30,069 nucleotides of DNA. Source: a virus. Under the pieces are notes generated by a model. The model did not search any database, was not told where the DNA came from, and saw nothing but the letters and a program-made list of their open reading frames with translations. Made by a program: the position numbers and the translations under genes. Position 1 is the stretch's first letter, and the number at the start of each line of letters is the position of its first letter. Positions 30,062 through 30,069 of this stretch are shown one piece after another. The stretch covers positions 1-30,069 of IMG/VR virus record IMGVR_UViG_3300020204_000249; one strand, given 5' to 3'.

Positions 30062-30069
30062 GAGTTTGA

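Overview
The window is a stretch of the late, virion-building region of a T4-like myovirus, most likely a marine cyanophage (Kyanoviridae type, Synechococcus or Prochlorococcus host). The grounds are a recognisable baseplate-wedge series in T4 order (gp25, gp6, a gp7-like protein, gp8), a gp13-like neck gene beginning at the left edge, T4-type late promoters (TATAAATA and close variants), the AT-rich composition of the structural genes, and several small proteins of a kind I recall from cyanophage genomes. These assignments come from recall of families and motifs; no search was run.

Transcription of the structural block runs right to left on the minus strand. A late promoter at 26546-26553 precedes gp25, gp6, a 2605-aa gp7-like wedge initiator and a 1430-aa structural protein holding a probable seven-bladed beta-propeller. 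A second late promoter (12097-12104) precedes an enlarged gp8, a 2532-aa DUF4815-type structural protein and a 69-aa protein. A third (2670-2677) precedes two small virion proteins. A fourth, weaker one (1985-1992) precedes a 541-aa fibre, followed by an intrinsic terminator (290-316) and a small coiled-coil gene. A fifth (91-98) precedes the gp13-like gene, which runs off the left edge. Together these genes should build the baseplate wedge, its peripheral decorations and fibres, and the start of the neck.

Right of gp25 is an accessory block: on the minus strand a GT-A type glycosyltransferase-like gene with a good sigma-70 promoter, a 48-aa basic protein, a terminator-like hairpin, a 220-aa Trp-rich protein and a 54-aa acidic protein. 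Diverging from the glycosyltransferase, a 188-aa gene on the plus strand has its own late-type promoter and a strong terminator. The right edge carries very small minus-strand genes (44, 45, 62 and 39 aa) that look like an early or host-interaction cluster.

The most interesting content is how the giant wedge proteins are built. Small modules (GG-x-GY repeats, 'HNLxTGDxVxY...YYV...FxLA' modules, 'EIIxYTGITSTSFTG' modules) recur within and between adjacent proteins. A YHYH-like domain that has lost its histidines lies inside the gp7-like protein, and the beta-propeller of the 1430-aa protein sits between two near-identical GG-x-GY units. No tRNA, CRISPR array, insertion sequence or integrase was seen.
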